64,000 nucleotides of DNA from assembly GCA_945910005.1 (NCBI GenBank), contig OX246747.1, forward strand, positions 16,252,746-16,316,745, written 5' to 3'. Made by a program: the position numbers and the translations under genes. The notes under the pieces are model-generated. The model worked only from the letters and a program-made list of their open reading frames with translations, was not told the origin of the DNA and made no database searches. Each line of letters begins with the position of its first letter. The first letter of the stretch is position 1. The stretch comes from Isoperla grammatica (lineage: Eukaryota > Arthropoda > Insecta > Plecoptera > Perlodidae). This document shows, piece after piece, positions 41,722 through 53,472 of this stretch.

Positions 41722-43318
41722 CTATCCTTGATTTGTATATGACCGAGAGTGCACATGCAAGCCAGACATATGAGTAGCGAGGCGAGCGAAGTAGTTATTG
41801 TTATAGGACTGAGAGTGCACATGCAAGCCAGACATATGAGTAGCGAGGCGAGCGAAGTAGTTATTGTTATATGACCGAGAGTGCACATGCAAGCCAGACA
41901 TATGAGTAGCGAGGCGAGCGAAGTAGTTATTGTTATATGACCGAGAGTGCACATGCAAGCCAGACATATGAGTAGCGAGGCGAGCGAAGTAGTTATTGTT
42001 ATATGACTGAGAGTGCACATGCAGGCCAGACATATGAGTAGCGAGGCGAGCGAAGTAGTTATTGTTATAGGACTGAGAGTGCACATGCAAGCCAGACATA
42101 TGAGTAGCGAGGCGAGCGAAGTAGTTATTGTTATATGACCGAGAGTGCACATGCAAGCCAGACATATGAGTAGCGAGGCGAGCGAAGTAGTTATTGTTAT
42201 ATGACCGAGAGTGCACATGCAAGCCAGACATATGAGTAGCGAGGCGAGCGAAGTAGTTATTGTTATATGACCGAGAGTGCACATGCAAGCCAGACATATG
42301 AGTAGCGAGGCGAGCGAAGTAGTTATTGTTATATGACCGAGAGTGCACATGCAAGCCAGACATATGAGTAGCGAGGCGAGCGAAGTAGTTATTGTTATAG
42401 GACTGAGAGTGCACATGCAAGCCAGACATATGAGTAGCGAGGCGAGCGAAGTAGTTATTGTTATATGACCGAGAGTGCACATGCAAGCCAGACATATGAG
42501 TAGCGAGGCGAGCGAAGTAGTTATTGTTATAGGACTGAGAGTGCACATGCAAGCCAGACATATGAGTAGCGAGGCGAGCGAAGTAGTTATTGTTATATGA
42601 CCGAGAGTGCACATGCAAGCCAGACATATGAGTAGCGAGGCGAGCGAAGTAGTTATTGTTATATGACCGAGAGTGCACATGCAAGCCAGACATATGAGTA
42701 GCGAGGCGAGCGAAGTAGTTATTGTTATATGACCGAGAGTGCACATGCAAGCCAGACATATGAGTAGCGAGGCGAGCGAAGTAGTTATTGTTATATGACC
42801 GAGAGTGCACATGCAAGCCAGACATATGAGTAGCGAGGCGAGCGAAGTAGTTATTGTTATATGACTGAGAGTGCACATGCAAGCCAGACATATGAGTAGC
42901 GAGGCGAGCGAAGTAGTTATTGTTATATGACCGAGAGTGCACATGCAAGCCAGACATATGAGTAGCGAGGCGAGCGAAGTAGTTATTGTTATATGACCGA
43001 GAGTGCACATGCAAGCCAGACATATGAGTAGCGAGGCGAGCGAAGTAGTTATTGTTATATGACTGAGAGTGCACATGCAAGCCAGACATATGAGTAGCGA
43101 GGCGAGCGAAGTAGTTATTGTTATATGACTGAGAGTGCACATGCAAGCCAGACATATGAGTAGCGAGGCGAGCGAAGTAGTTATTGTTATATGACTGAGA
43201 GTGCACATGCAAGCCAGACATATGAGTAGCGAGGCGAGCGAAGTAGTTATTGTTATATGACTGAGAGTGCACATGCAAGCCAGACATATGAGTAGCGAGG
43301 CGAGCGAAGTAGTTATTT
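41722..43318 (-). repeat. 66-bp minisatellite, about 24 units
   Basis: The unit contains GAGAGTGCACATGCAAGCCA, GACATATGAGTAGCGAGGC and GAGCGAAGTAGTTATTGTTAT. Units differ at only a few places (TGACCGAG, TGACTGAG or GGACTGAG). It keeps open frames of 524 and 553 codons on minus because 66 is divisible by three. The hydrophobic 22-residue frame has no start context or homology, so I do not call it a gene. Confidence 0.92.
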
Positions 43319-44591
43319 GATTTGATGATCATATTTTTTGGGAAATAATTTAATTTCTTTTCCTTATCGTCATCATGTTTCACTACTTTTCAATCTCCTG
43401 TACAATTAATGTCATATCCCTTCTGTATAATCCTGTATTACAGTATTAATTCGCATAGTTTACTTACCATTTTATTGACGGTTGGCTTTGCAACAATATG
43501 ATGAGTTAACCAAAATCGTTTAATAACTTGTGATTAATATTGAATCGAAAATAATTGATTTTGAGAACGTCTATTGTTTTTGATCTGTAACTGTTTAACT
43601 AGAATGTTTTTTCATGACAAATTATATGAGAGCTCTAGTTTTACTTTTTTGTCAATTAAATTATTCTTAGCTGTTTTTTCTATCTTTTATCTCTCTCTGT
43701 ATCGATCATTCTGTGGTTGCAATAACAAGTAAACTGCAATTTTTGGTCTACAACTTCTCCCCTGGAAAGTATGTGTTGAAAGAAATGCTGCATAGTAATC
43801 GATTGAAAGATAAGTGAGAAATGATTGATAATCGTTGCCAATAATTTTTTTAAAGATCAATATTGAATCATTTGCCATTTTTTTTTTATTTATCTTTAGT
43901 CATTTACATCAGTATTATAACTGACCATAGGATAGACATTAACTAAATAAAAATATGTATTTGAAAAAAAAAATCGATGAACTGTTAAATTTAATGCTTT
44001 ACCCATTATTAGGCCTACACTACGGTGACCGGAGAACTGGCCCCTGGAGAACTGGCCCCCCTATAATCAAAACCGCGAGCGGAGAAGTGCCCCCCCCCCC
44101 CCACGGAGAAGTGGCCTCCTTGCCTAAATAATGACGAAAGTTTACTAGATGGTCTTTATTACGAAAATTGAGCGCGTCCTTCAAATCTAATACTGCGCAT
44201 TGTTTATTTATTTATTCACAACAGAACAAAGTTCCAGAGAGACATGGATTGAAATTACGTAATATTTTATTATTTTATATTTTTGCATAAAATAATATGA
44301 GCAGTGTAATGACCTATTATTTTTCTTATCTCACGCAAAACTTTTACAATATCGAAATGTCGAGTTGTCGCTTGTATCGAACAGGGAGCCTATTTAGTAA
44401 CTCAAGTGACAACTTGCCGATCGATATTCACTACTTTTTAAATAGAATAATAGTAATTAACCACAGATAAAATTCTCGGAAACAACAATTCAGGATTTGA
44501 CCCTGCACTGGAAATACCAAGGGAAGGATTCAGCTAAAATTCTCGGAAACGACGCATCTGGATTTTCCCCTGCACTGGAAATACCAAGGAA
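43319..44591. other. AT-rich, no gene; short GGAGAAGTGGCC repeats
   Basis: Nothing coding was seen. At 44030-44125 the words GGAGAACTGGCCCC and GGAGAAGTGGCC recur three to four times around a run of about 14 C. Two CTCGGAAAC(A/G)AC..TGCACTGGAAATACCAA words recur near 44475-44590. Confidence 0.45.
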
Positions 44592-45013
44592 GGATGGATG
44601 GATATTTGGGCTTAACGTCTCATATTTTTGCTGATTGATTGATTGATTAATGGGGCTTAACGTCTCATATTTATGCAACGATGGCTAATCGAGACGATGA
44701 GCGGGTGATAATGAAGCTGAGAAAGATGAAAATGAAGAATAAAGCCACATCCGAATCAGATCCATTGTACGTCGCGTGAGTCGTCATACGGGAGTCCAGC
44801 AAGGGAGGGCAGGGCCAAGTGGGAGGAGAAATATTCAATGGGACAGTGGGGGGGGGGGGAAAGGGGATTGGGGTGTGGACTGCACTTCGTCTGACTTCTT
44901 CTCCTCGACCAGTCCGGCTTGGGTGGCCCTACCAGAAGCATACGCTTCCGCCGGCATAGCTCTCGGGATCAACAAAGCACGCAAACCTGCCCACCACGAT
45001 AAGGTGGCAGTCC
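44592..45013 (-). mobile_element. SINE copies 18 (tail) and 19
   Basis: A bare tail (44592-44631, GATGGATGGATATTTGGGC) is followed by a long-type copy (44632-45013) that ends at GGCAGTCC, without the last CTGGGCAGG. Confidence 0.85.
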
Positions 45014-45700
45014 AAGATTAGGCGGCGAAAATAAAATCGAGGCCGTATAATAGATGGCAAGTGGATTTTTGGTGGCATTCAAAGGGATTCCAAGAAATTT
45101 TTCATTGTTGGGGTCGCTGACAGGACCAAGGAAACATTGTTGAACATTATCAAAGAATGGATTTTGCCAGGGACTACCATCATGTCCGATTGCTGGCGGG
45201 AAAAGGGAAAAAGGGAGGAAAACGGAGGTGAAAGATGTGGACTGCATTTCGTCTGACTTATCCGGAGGGTTGTTTTGTACACCATTCGTGTATCAATTGT
45301 CGTAGAGAGAGGTTGTTTCTGAAAATCTGTTGTGTGTTATTTTCTCATGGAAATTACTTTAACTTAACGTGGAGGAGAACTTTTTCACGAGGGTCATGGC
45401 TACACCATCAGGAAAAGGAGTGAACACTCGACTAGGTGGAAATACTCAAAGAAAACTGTGAACAATTGCCCGGGAGCCGTCACCACCGACACCTCTGACC
45501 CGGTAAGACTTAATTTTAGTAAATGTATCTTTAATTAATTGTCGCGGTACCTAATTATAAAACATAAGGGTTGATGAAAGAAAAACTACGTTATGTACTC
45601 TGACATTTAAAGTTTGTTTTGACTACGAACCTTCGCGAACGGCATTTAAAGTCATGTTTGTGGTTGAGCGTTTCTTCATGCAACCTGAAATTATGTCTTT
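45014..45700. other. Mostly unassigned; SINE body scrap near 45195-45260
   Basis: GATGTGGACTGCATTTCGTC at about 45233 belongs to the SINE body. The rest has short GC-richer frames without a domain. Confidence 0.4.
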
Positions 45701-46195
45701 TCTAAAATTATGTAACTATCTAGTCGTCGATCCTTGTCTGACCTAAAGTTCTTTTATAATATAGTTAATGGTAATCTGCAACCTTCTTTGATTAACTTCT
45801 TCTCCTTACATGTTCCATCCCGTCTAACCAGATCATCTCATCTTTTTCATTTACCTATATTCCTCGTCCTGAAATCATAAAACGTGCCCTATTTTACCGG
45901 TAACCCTTCACCTACAACTCCCTTACTTCACCCACTCTTGACATTTCCTCTTCTCGCCGTGGCTTTATTACGAACGTCAAGCCCCTTGTAAACCTCAATT
46001 AAACCTGACAGCATCAAATTCGTTTCATTTTCTATTATTAGTATTTCTATTATTAAATTACTTATTTTAATTCTAGTATACCATGTTTAGTAAATTTAGT
46101 TTAGCCTTGTTTTATTACGTTTAATATTATGCACAATGTAAAATGGTCTATGGCTGTATTTGTGTTTAACCCTAAATAAATAAATGTGGTTATTA
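45701..46195 (+). pseudogene. LINE 3' end, RT C-terminal remnant
   Basis: A frame from about 45717 reads SSRRSLSDLKFFYNIVNGNL, then LINFFSLHVPSRLTRSSH, ending at TAA near 45880. RR..L.DL.F.Y.I.NG followed by R.TR is the usual C-terminus of CR1/L2/Jockey-type reverse transcriptases. About 300 bp of likely 3' UTR with AATAAATAAATG follows. The copy is 5'-truncated; no catalytic motif remains. Confidence 0.65.
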
Positions 46196-46338
46196 TTATG
46201 CAATCGTGTACAGCTCACATTCAAATTTTGCATTGGCCTCAAAATGCCAAAAGCAATAAATAACAACGATTCAAATGGACACGTTTCCGTTCTATGCCAT
46301 TCTACATTTTGCAAACTCAAATAGGCATAAGTACCAAT

Positions 46339-46643
46339 TGATTGATTATTTGGGCTTAACGTCTCATATTTTTGCAACGAGGCTAATCGAGACAATGAGT
46401 GGGTGATATATGAAGATAAAATAGGGGGCTGTTTGGAGGAAAGGGGCCAATAGGAGGGCGGGGTGGAAAGGGGAAGGGGGAGAAAAGGGGCTTGGGGTGT
46501 GGACTGCACTTCGTCTGACTTCTCCTCGACCAGTCCGCCTAGGGTGGCCCTACCAGAAGCATACGCTTCCGCCGGCATAGCTCCAGGAATCATTAAAGCA
46601 CGCAAACCTGCCCACCGCGATAAGGTAGCAGTCCATGGGCAGG
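46339..46643 (-). mobile_element. SINE copy 20
   Basis: Short body type, ending CATGGGCAGG. An imperfect duplicate, ATAAGTA(C/A)CA, flanks it. Confidence 0.85.
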
Positions 46644-46749
46644 ATAAGTAACAAATTTAACATTCAGTGATTACCTAGAGAAACGGAAACGCAATCGTCT
46701 ATGCTAGCTCGTGATTGTAGCAACTTTATTACCGTGAACAGTCTGTAAT

Positions 46750-47880
46750 AGTCCAGCGGATAAGAGCCGGATCTCATAACAATTAGGGGTTTAGTGAAAG
46801 AAGCGTGTATTTTTTATCAACCACTTATAATACTATTCTGATTAAACTGCCAAGAGGAGGCCTAAAAAAAGCCCACTAGTTTGGGGGTGGGGGGAACTAA
46901 AAAAAATCATACGCCATGGAATTCAATAATAACAAACTCAAATTTTAAAATATGGTTGTTTAAAGTGTGCATGATTGAAAAAAAAATTGTACTTGACCTC
47001 ACTTGTAAATATTATCTGATAATGTGACCTTTGACCTTTCACGATTATTGTGTGTCATATTGAAAGAAATGTATCGTGTGACAACTCATTTTGTCCCAAA
47101 ATACCCCTAGAATAAGAAATAAGTGTATAATGTGGTTGTCAATGCCTTTGGGTTGATTATTTCGTGACCTTTGACCTACGAACAAAGAATACGAGTCGGA
47201 TTACCTTATAAGTATTCGAAATTTTGTTATAGAAGCGTTTATTTTGGCTCAAGCACTTCTTGTACTATTCTGATAAAATTGCCAAGGGGAGGCCTTGAAA
47301 AAGTCTGCTTGTTTTATAAGGGGGGGGGGGGGTGTGAGGGGTGGAGGACATTCATTGGGGGTGAAAGAAACAAAAATAAAATGATACGCCACTGAATATA
47401 ATAATAACAAACTGAAGTTATGGAATAGTTTCTTAAAGTTTGCACAACTGAAAAAAATCATACTTGGCCTCACTTGTAAGTTATGAGATTATGTGACCTT
47501 TGACCTTCAAACAAAATTTCAAACTGAGTTGTCACACGAGCCATTTTTTTCAATAAGACACAATAATCGTGAAAGGTCAAAGGTCACATCAGATAATATT
47601 TACAAGTGAGGTCAAGTACAATTTTTTTTTGCTTGTGCACACTTTAAACAACCATATTTCAAAATTTGAGTTAGTTATTATTTAATTCCATGGCGTATGA
47701 TTTTTTTTAGTTCCCCCCCACCCCAAAAGTTTGACCCCCCCTGACCCCCAAATTAGTGGACTTTTTTAGGCCTCCTCTTGGCAGTTTGATCAGAATAGTA
47801 TTATAAATGGTTGATAAAAAATTCACGCTTCTTTCACTAAACCCCTAATAGTTAGCCTAATCCGCTACACTAAAGGGGTT
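46750..47880. mobile_element. Foldback/MITE element with about 300-bp inverted arms and four DR1 motifs
   Basis: The left arm (about 46785-47075) matches the right arm (about 47540-47850) in inverse, for example ATTAGGGGTTTAGTGAAAGA at 46783 and its complement at 47829-47848. A diverged direct copy of the arm lies between them (about 47205-47510). The outermost bases (AGCGGAT.AG) may extend the repeat. No transposase was seen. TGACCTTTGACCT, the DR1 nuclear-receptor site, occurs at 47025, 47165 and 47494, and as AGGTCAAAGGTCA at 47574. No clear target duplication was identified. Confidence 0.75.
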
Positions 47881-48196
47881 AACACGGTAGGAAACCACAA
47901 ACCAATAAAGATACTAGATTCGAACCAGTTTGGAAACAGATGTCACATTTCTTATATCTGTATCGTTTGTGCACGTTTGTGCACGCTTTCATTTCGTTTG
48001 TGCACAAAAAATGTGAGCGCAATTGACAAGAAACCCGGGGAGGCTAGCTTCACGTGAAGTTACCCCCCCCCCCAACCCCCCTCATGCGGAAGTGACACAT
48101 TTTTTTATATCTGTATCGTTTGTGCATCATTTGTGTGATTTGAAAATCTACTTCAATAACATATTTTGAGGTGTTTAAAAAACCGCATTTTACATG
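47881..48196. other. No gene
   Basis: GTTTGTGCACG-type words repeat near 47970-48005 and a C run lies at 48063-48082. Nothing else is supportable. Confidence 0.4.
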
Positions 48197-48592
48197 ATTG
48201 ATATTTGGGTTTAACGTCTTATGATTGATATTTGGGCTTAACGTCTCATATTTCTGCAACAAGGCTAATCGAGACAATGAGTGGGTGATATATGAAGATG
48301 AAATAGGGGGCTGTTTGGAGGAAAAGGGCAAGTAAAAGGGCGCGAGAGTAAAGGGGAAAGGGGAGGAAAGGGGATTGGGGTGTGGACTGCACTTCGTCAG
48401 ACTTCTCCTCCTCGACCAGTCCGGCTAGGGTGGCTCTACCAGAAGCATACGCTTCCGCCGGCATAGCTCTTGGGATCAACGAAGCACGCAAACCTGCCCA
48501 CCACGATAAGGTAGCAGTCCCTGGGCAGGCTCTCGGGATCAGCAAAGCACACAAACCTGCCCACCACGATAAGGAAGCAGTCCGTGGGCAGG
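48197..48592 (-). mobile_element. SINE copies 21 (tail) and 22, with duplicated 5' end
   Basis: A bare tail (48197-48222) precedes a short-type copy. After the normal end CTGGGCAGG at 48529 the outer 63 bp (from CTCTCGGGATCA) are repeated to 48592. Confidence 0.85.
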
Positions 48593-48714
48593 CCCAATTT
48601 TGTTCAATACATGTTTTTTATATCGACTAGGAAGGTATAATGTGGTGAATAGTCAATGTAGTGATTGTATCTTTGTCAAATCATGTTTCAGTTTGCAATT
48701 GTCGTGTAGTAGAG

Positions 48715-48994
48715 ATTGATATTTGGGCTTAACGTCTCATATTTTTGCAACGAGGCTAATCGAGACAATGAGTGGGTGATATATATGAAGATGACATATG
48801 GAGCTGTTTGGAGGAAAGGGGTAGTAGGAGGGCGGGGTGGAAAAGGGAGGGGGGAGGTTGGACTGCATTTCGTCTGACTTCTCCTCCACGACCAGTCCGG
48901 CTAGGGTGGCCCTACCAGAAGCATACGCTTCCGCCGGCATAGCTCCAGGAATCATCAAAGCGCACAAACCTGCCCACCACGATAAGGTAGCAGT
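48715..48994 (-). mobile_element. SINE copy 23
   Basis: Short body type. It ends at GGTAGCAGT, nine or so bases short of the usual end. Confidence 0.85.
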
Positions 48995-49100
48995 GGGATT
49001 TTTTCTTTTTTAACAGATGAAATATTTGACCTGTGTGGGGGGCAAGACCTGTGGGGATGCTATCCGGCAAATGATGCCCATATAAATGACTGGTCTTTTT

Positions 49101-49404
49101 GATTATTTGGGCTTAACGTCTCATATTTTTGCAACGAGGCTAATCAAGACAATGAGTGGGTGATTTATGAAGATGAAATAGGGGGCTGTTTGGAGGAAAG
49201 GGGCCAATAGGAGGGCGTGTGAGAAAAAGGGAAAGTGGAGGAAAGGGGATTGGGGTGTGGACTGCACTTCGTCTGACTTCTCCTCCTCGACCAGTCCGGC
49301 TAGGGTGGCCCTACCAGAAGCATACGCTTCCGCCGGCATAGCTCTCGGGATCAACAAAGCACGCAAACCTGCCCACCACGATAAGGTAGCAGTCCTTGGG
49401 CAGG
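49101..49404 (-). mobile_element. SINE copy 24, imperfect 11-bp TSD
   Basis: AATGACTGGTC at 49085-49095 and AATGACTTGTC at 49407-49417 flank it. Short body type. Confidence 0.85.
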
Positions 49405-49589
49405 TTAATGACTTGTCAGCTTGCTAGTTTGGATACATATTCCGGGACAAAAGGTAAAGCCAGTTTATCGAGTTTGGGGTCTATTATGGACGTCATAATT
49501 GGTGTTGTTTAGTAATAACAAAGATCTTAGAATCTAGTGCTATAGTTTGGGGTGTGGCCTTGCTTCCATGATTGCAAATTTGAGGCCAC

Positions 49590-49770
49590 CATTATGATGC
49601 ATAATAGGCCTGTTTAACAATAAAGACAAACCCAACTGAATGGGATAGATATTTAATAAAAGTTGGCAAGCATGCGATTTTGTTCAGTTCATGCTAAATA
49701 ATCATTTAGCATGAACTGGTCAATTATCCGCAGTAGACGACCACACTCAAAAATGTAACGGGAATAGTTA
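49590..49770 (+). repeat. About 180-bp repeat, copy 1, with 15-bp perfect hairpin
   Basis: It aligns with 50515-50690 (ATAATAGGCCTGTTTAACAA, GGCAAGCATGCGATT, GACGACCACACTCAAAA). CAGTTCATGCTAAAT at 49685-49699 pairs exactly with 49704-49718 across AATC. In the other copy the stem is broken by several changes. Confidence 0.8.
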
Positions 49771-50221
49771 GTTATTTGGGCTCAACGTCTCATATTTTTG
49801 CAACGAGGCTAATCGAGACAATGAGTGGGTGATATATGAAAATGAACTACGAAGGTGTTTGGAGGAAAGGGTCAAGTAGGAGGGCGCGGAAGGAAAGGGT
49901 CATGTAGGATTTGATTATTTGGGCTTAACGTCTCATGATTTTGCAACGAGGCTAATCGAGACAATGAGTAGGTGATATATGAAGATGAAGATGAAATAGG
50001 GCGCTATTTGGAAGAAAGGGGCCAATAGGAGGGCGGGGTGGAAAGGGGAAGAGGGAGGAAAGGGGATTGGGGTGTGGACTGCACTTCGTCTGACTCCTCC
50101 TCCTCGACCAGTCCGGCTAGGGTGGCCCTACCAGAAGCATACGCTTCCGCCGGCATAGCTCTCGGGATCAACAAAGCACGCAAACCTACCCACCACGATA
50201 AGGTAGCAGTCCTTGGGCAGG
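49767..50221 (-). mobile_element. SINE copies 25 (truncated) and 26
   Basis: Copy 25 (49767-49908) stops in the G-rich body at GTCATGTAGG. Copy 26 (49911-50221) follows at once and is complete to CTTGGGCAGG. Confidence 0.85.
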
Positions 50222-50514
50222 CTATAATATTATCATGAATATTGGTTATTCATGTTTGGGCCAGTACAGTGGACAAGATTTATAATCTTTAGTCAAGCTA
50301 CACGCGCAAAGACGACCGGACACGACGTCGTCATCGTCAAGTTACACATGTTACGTTTCATGTTTCCCAGGCTTCGCGAGCACACTCAGCATGAGTGAGA
50401 GAGACAACGATATAGGTTACTCGTGTACAGAGCACGAAAACCAAAAATTCAGCAATAATAAAAGGAGATGCGAGTAACTCGGAGACGAGACAAGAACAGA
50501 GATCAATCCAGAAC

Positions 50515-50690
50515 CATTATGTTGCATAATAGGCCTGTTTAACAATAAAGACAAACCCAACTGAATGGGATGGATATAAAATAGATGTTGGCAAGCATGC
50601 GATTATAGTACAGTTTATGCTAAATGATCAATTAGAATGAACTGGTAAATTACCCGCGGTGGACGACCACACTCAAAATGTAACGGGAAG
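50515..50690 (+). repeat. About 180-bp repeat, copy 2
   Basis: Direct copy of 49590-49770, about 925 bp downstream, with the hairpin decayed. The copies of this unknown repeat lie outside the SINEs. Confidence 0.75.
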
Positions 50691-51310
50691 AAACAACTTG
50701 TTGACGGCATCCATATTTGTACTCTGTATGAATCAACGGATTAATAAATACTTATACTTATACTTTCTGAAAGTATACTACTTTTGCATATTCTCTTAGG
50801 GTAGGATGGCCTGTTGTACCAGAGTTCGCAGGTTCTGACCACCACCCGGTTTAACCCATCCCAGTTAAAATACCTTTCTGACCAGTGGTTTATTTAAATG
50901 CATACTCAAATGAAAGGTATTTGTTGCTACAACTTAATATAACTTCATAGTTCAATATAAGGCTACATTTACAAAACCGTTCTTGGCTATTAAAAACTAA
51001 CAAGCCCAAGCTAACTGTTGTACTGGTAGTTTCATTTCAAATTGATAAAGACATTTAAAGTGCACTAAGAAATATTAAAGGACCAGGGTGAATTGTAATT
51101 AGGCATAGAAACAAAAAATACGTAGGCCTATTTTTGAATTTGAATTATACTAGGAAAACTCTCTGTGTGACGCGTTGATAAGCGAGCGCGTGAAATCCAC
51201 TAACTTTCTGGCGAAAAGTTCTCCAAGTCACCGTCATTATTCAAAGTAAGAGAAGAGAGTCACAAATGGCCTCGTTTAACTAGCGTCCTTACACTGCAAA
51301 CACTATCATG
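50691..51310. other. AT-rich, no gene
   Basis: No frame or repeat could be supported. Confidence 0.5.
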
Positions 51311-51625
51311 ATTGATGATGATTGATATTTGGGCTTACCGTCTTATATTTTTGCAACTTGGCTAATCAAGACGATGAGTGGGTGATAATGAAGATGAAAT
51401 TGGGGGCTCTTTGGAGGAAAGGGGCAAGTAGGAGGGTGCGTGAGGAAAGGGGAAAGGGGAGGAAAGGGGATTGGGGTGTGGACTGCACTTTGTCTGACTT
51501 CTCCTCCTCGACCAGTCCGGCTTGGGTGGCCCTACCAGAAGCATACGCTTCCGCCGGCATAGCTCTCGGGATCAACAAAGCACGCAAACCTGCCCACCAC
51601 GGTAAGGTAGCAGTCCCTGGGCAGG
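51311..51625 (-). mobile_element. SINE copy 27
   Basis: Short body type with a TGATGATGATTGATATT tail, ending CTGGGCAGG. No target duplicate is recognised. The RLE-LINE begins somewhere to its right. Confidence 0.85.
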
Positions 51626-53104
51626 ATTGACATTGTTGATTGCGTGCAATGTTCGTTGCTAAGATTTTTCATTGTCATTTCGTCTATTGTTTTCTCCGCG
51701 GTCCGACACCGTTACTTACACTTATTGACATCAATAGAAATGTAGTATCTGCCACAAGCCACTAAGGCGGCATTTTCAAATTTCGTACCGCAGTGCTACC
51801 ACTAACGCTATCTACATGTGTTGCTGTTAACTGTCACTTTTAAGCGAACTGTTTTATCGGCCACCCGGCAATATCGTCTTTCGGGGGCTTATCGCTGTCG
51901 CTATGGGGGCATTTTAGTGTGTGTGTTGTTTTTAACTGCTTTTAACAAGAATTTCAAATTAACTAGTGTAACTGCCTACTGTACTGGACCGGCCACTATG
52001 GCGTATGTCAATCAAACACACCAGATCAATTACCTGCCATGTTCCAAAACCAACTGGAAGTGCGTGGAGTGTGTACAGTTCCGCGTGCCAGGCAGTGCAT
52101 ACAGGCAGGGGGGAGGTGTTTTCTCCCGGCCGTCTGACCTCGCAAAACATCTAAAGAGTAAGCACAAGGACCGGCGCCTAGAGTATGAATGCTTGCCGCA
52201 TTCTCTGCGCTTTACGGACTTCAGGGCTGTCAATGCCCATTGGAGGGACCGCCACCCTGGTGAGAAGGCGCTGCTGTCCTCTTCGTCGTCGAGTGGCAGT
52301 GAGGGCGCCGCGGGGGTGGCGGGGGGAGTAGATATGGAGGCACTGGTGCTTCAGTCAACAATACAGCCAGTGTCCCCGCCGGACTCCCCCGTCTCAGTTC
52401 ATCGAGACCTCCGAGGGGCTGCCCGGGCCCCACCACCACCATTGCCTCGTGCTGAAAGTCCCGGGGGGCGGGCACCGCGCCGGGTGCCGGCTGGCGCAGC
52501 TCCGCGCAGGGAGGACGGGGCTATACGAAAGGCCCGGAAGCAGCCTGCGGCGCGGAGGGGTGGCCCACGAATTTAGCCGGTGCCACCTGCAGTGGTGCCA
52601 ACGGGGGGCTCGACATCCACCCAGAGCCCCCCCCCCCTGAGCCACAAAACACTTCAGTGCTGGGGCCCTCAAGAGGTTCGTCGTCGGCGGGGGCTGCCCC
52701 TCGTTACCGTTGGGGCCGTCCTTCAGCGTCATCGTCGGCAACAGAGGTCTTCGACTCCCCACTGACGGAGGGTCAGGATCGTGCGGGCGATCCGGCTCGG
52801 CTAGGAGGCCGGGCCCAGAAGAGAGGGCCGCGGCCCCGCTCCAGGAGGGGCGGGCCTGCGCCTCCAGCTGCTCCCAGGGGGCCTCCTGTGGCGGCTGCTA
52901 GCCGCCACAAATCCAGGAGGTCCAGGCGGCGGGCGCGGGACCCGGACAGAAGCCTAAGTCATTCCACATCTGGTTCCGGGTCGGGGGAGTCGTCGTCGCG
53001 TCAAGGGAGCGGTGGAGGGCTCGGCAGGGGGCAGCCCAGCACGAGTCCCCTGACGTATCGCCGGCGAGCGGGAAGACCCCGTGGTGGCTGCTCGGCGAGC
53101 CCAG

Positions 53105-53472
53105 ATTGATTGATTAATGGGGCTTAACGTCTCATATTTATGCAACGATGGCTAATCGAGACGATGAGCGGGTGATAATGAAGATGAGAAAGATGATAAT
53201 GAAGAATAAAGCCACATCCGAATCAGATCCATTGTACGTCGCTTGAGTCGTCATACGGGAGTCCAGCAAGGGAGGGCAAGGCCAAGTGGGAGGAGAAATA
53301 TTCAATGGGTCAGTGGGGGGGAAAGGGGATTGGGTTGTGGACTGCACTTCGTCTGACTTCTCCTCCGGCTTAGGTGGCCTTACCAGAAGCATACGCTTCC
53401 GCCGGCATAGCTCTCGGGATCAACAAAGCACGCAAACCTGCCCACCACGATAAGGTGGCAGTCCCTGGGCAA
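53105..53472 (-). mobile_element. SINE copy 28 inside the RLE-LINE
   Basis: Long type, with the last bases CTGGGCAAGG slightly changed. Short CCCAG words on each side may be part of a blurred duplicate. Confidence 0.88.

Noticed and set aside
41700..43383. 524- and 553-codon hydrophobic ORFs on minus
   Set aside because: Both are open only because the 66-bp unit is a multiple of three. They overlap in different frames and no homology is seen.
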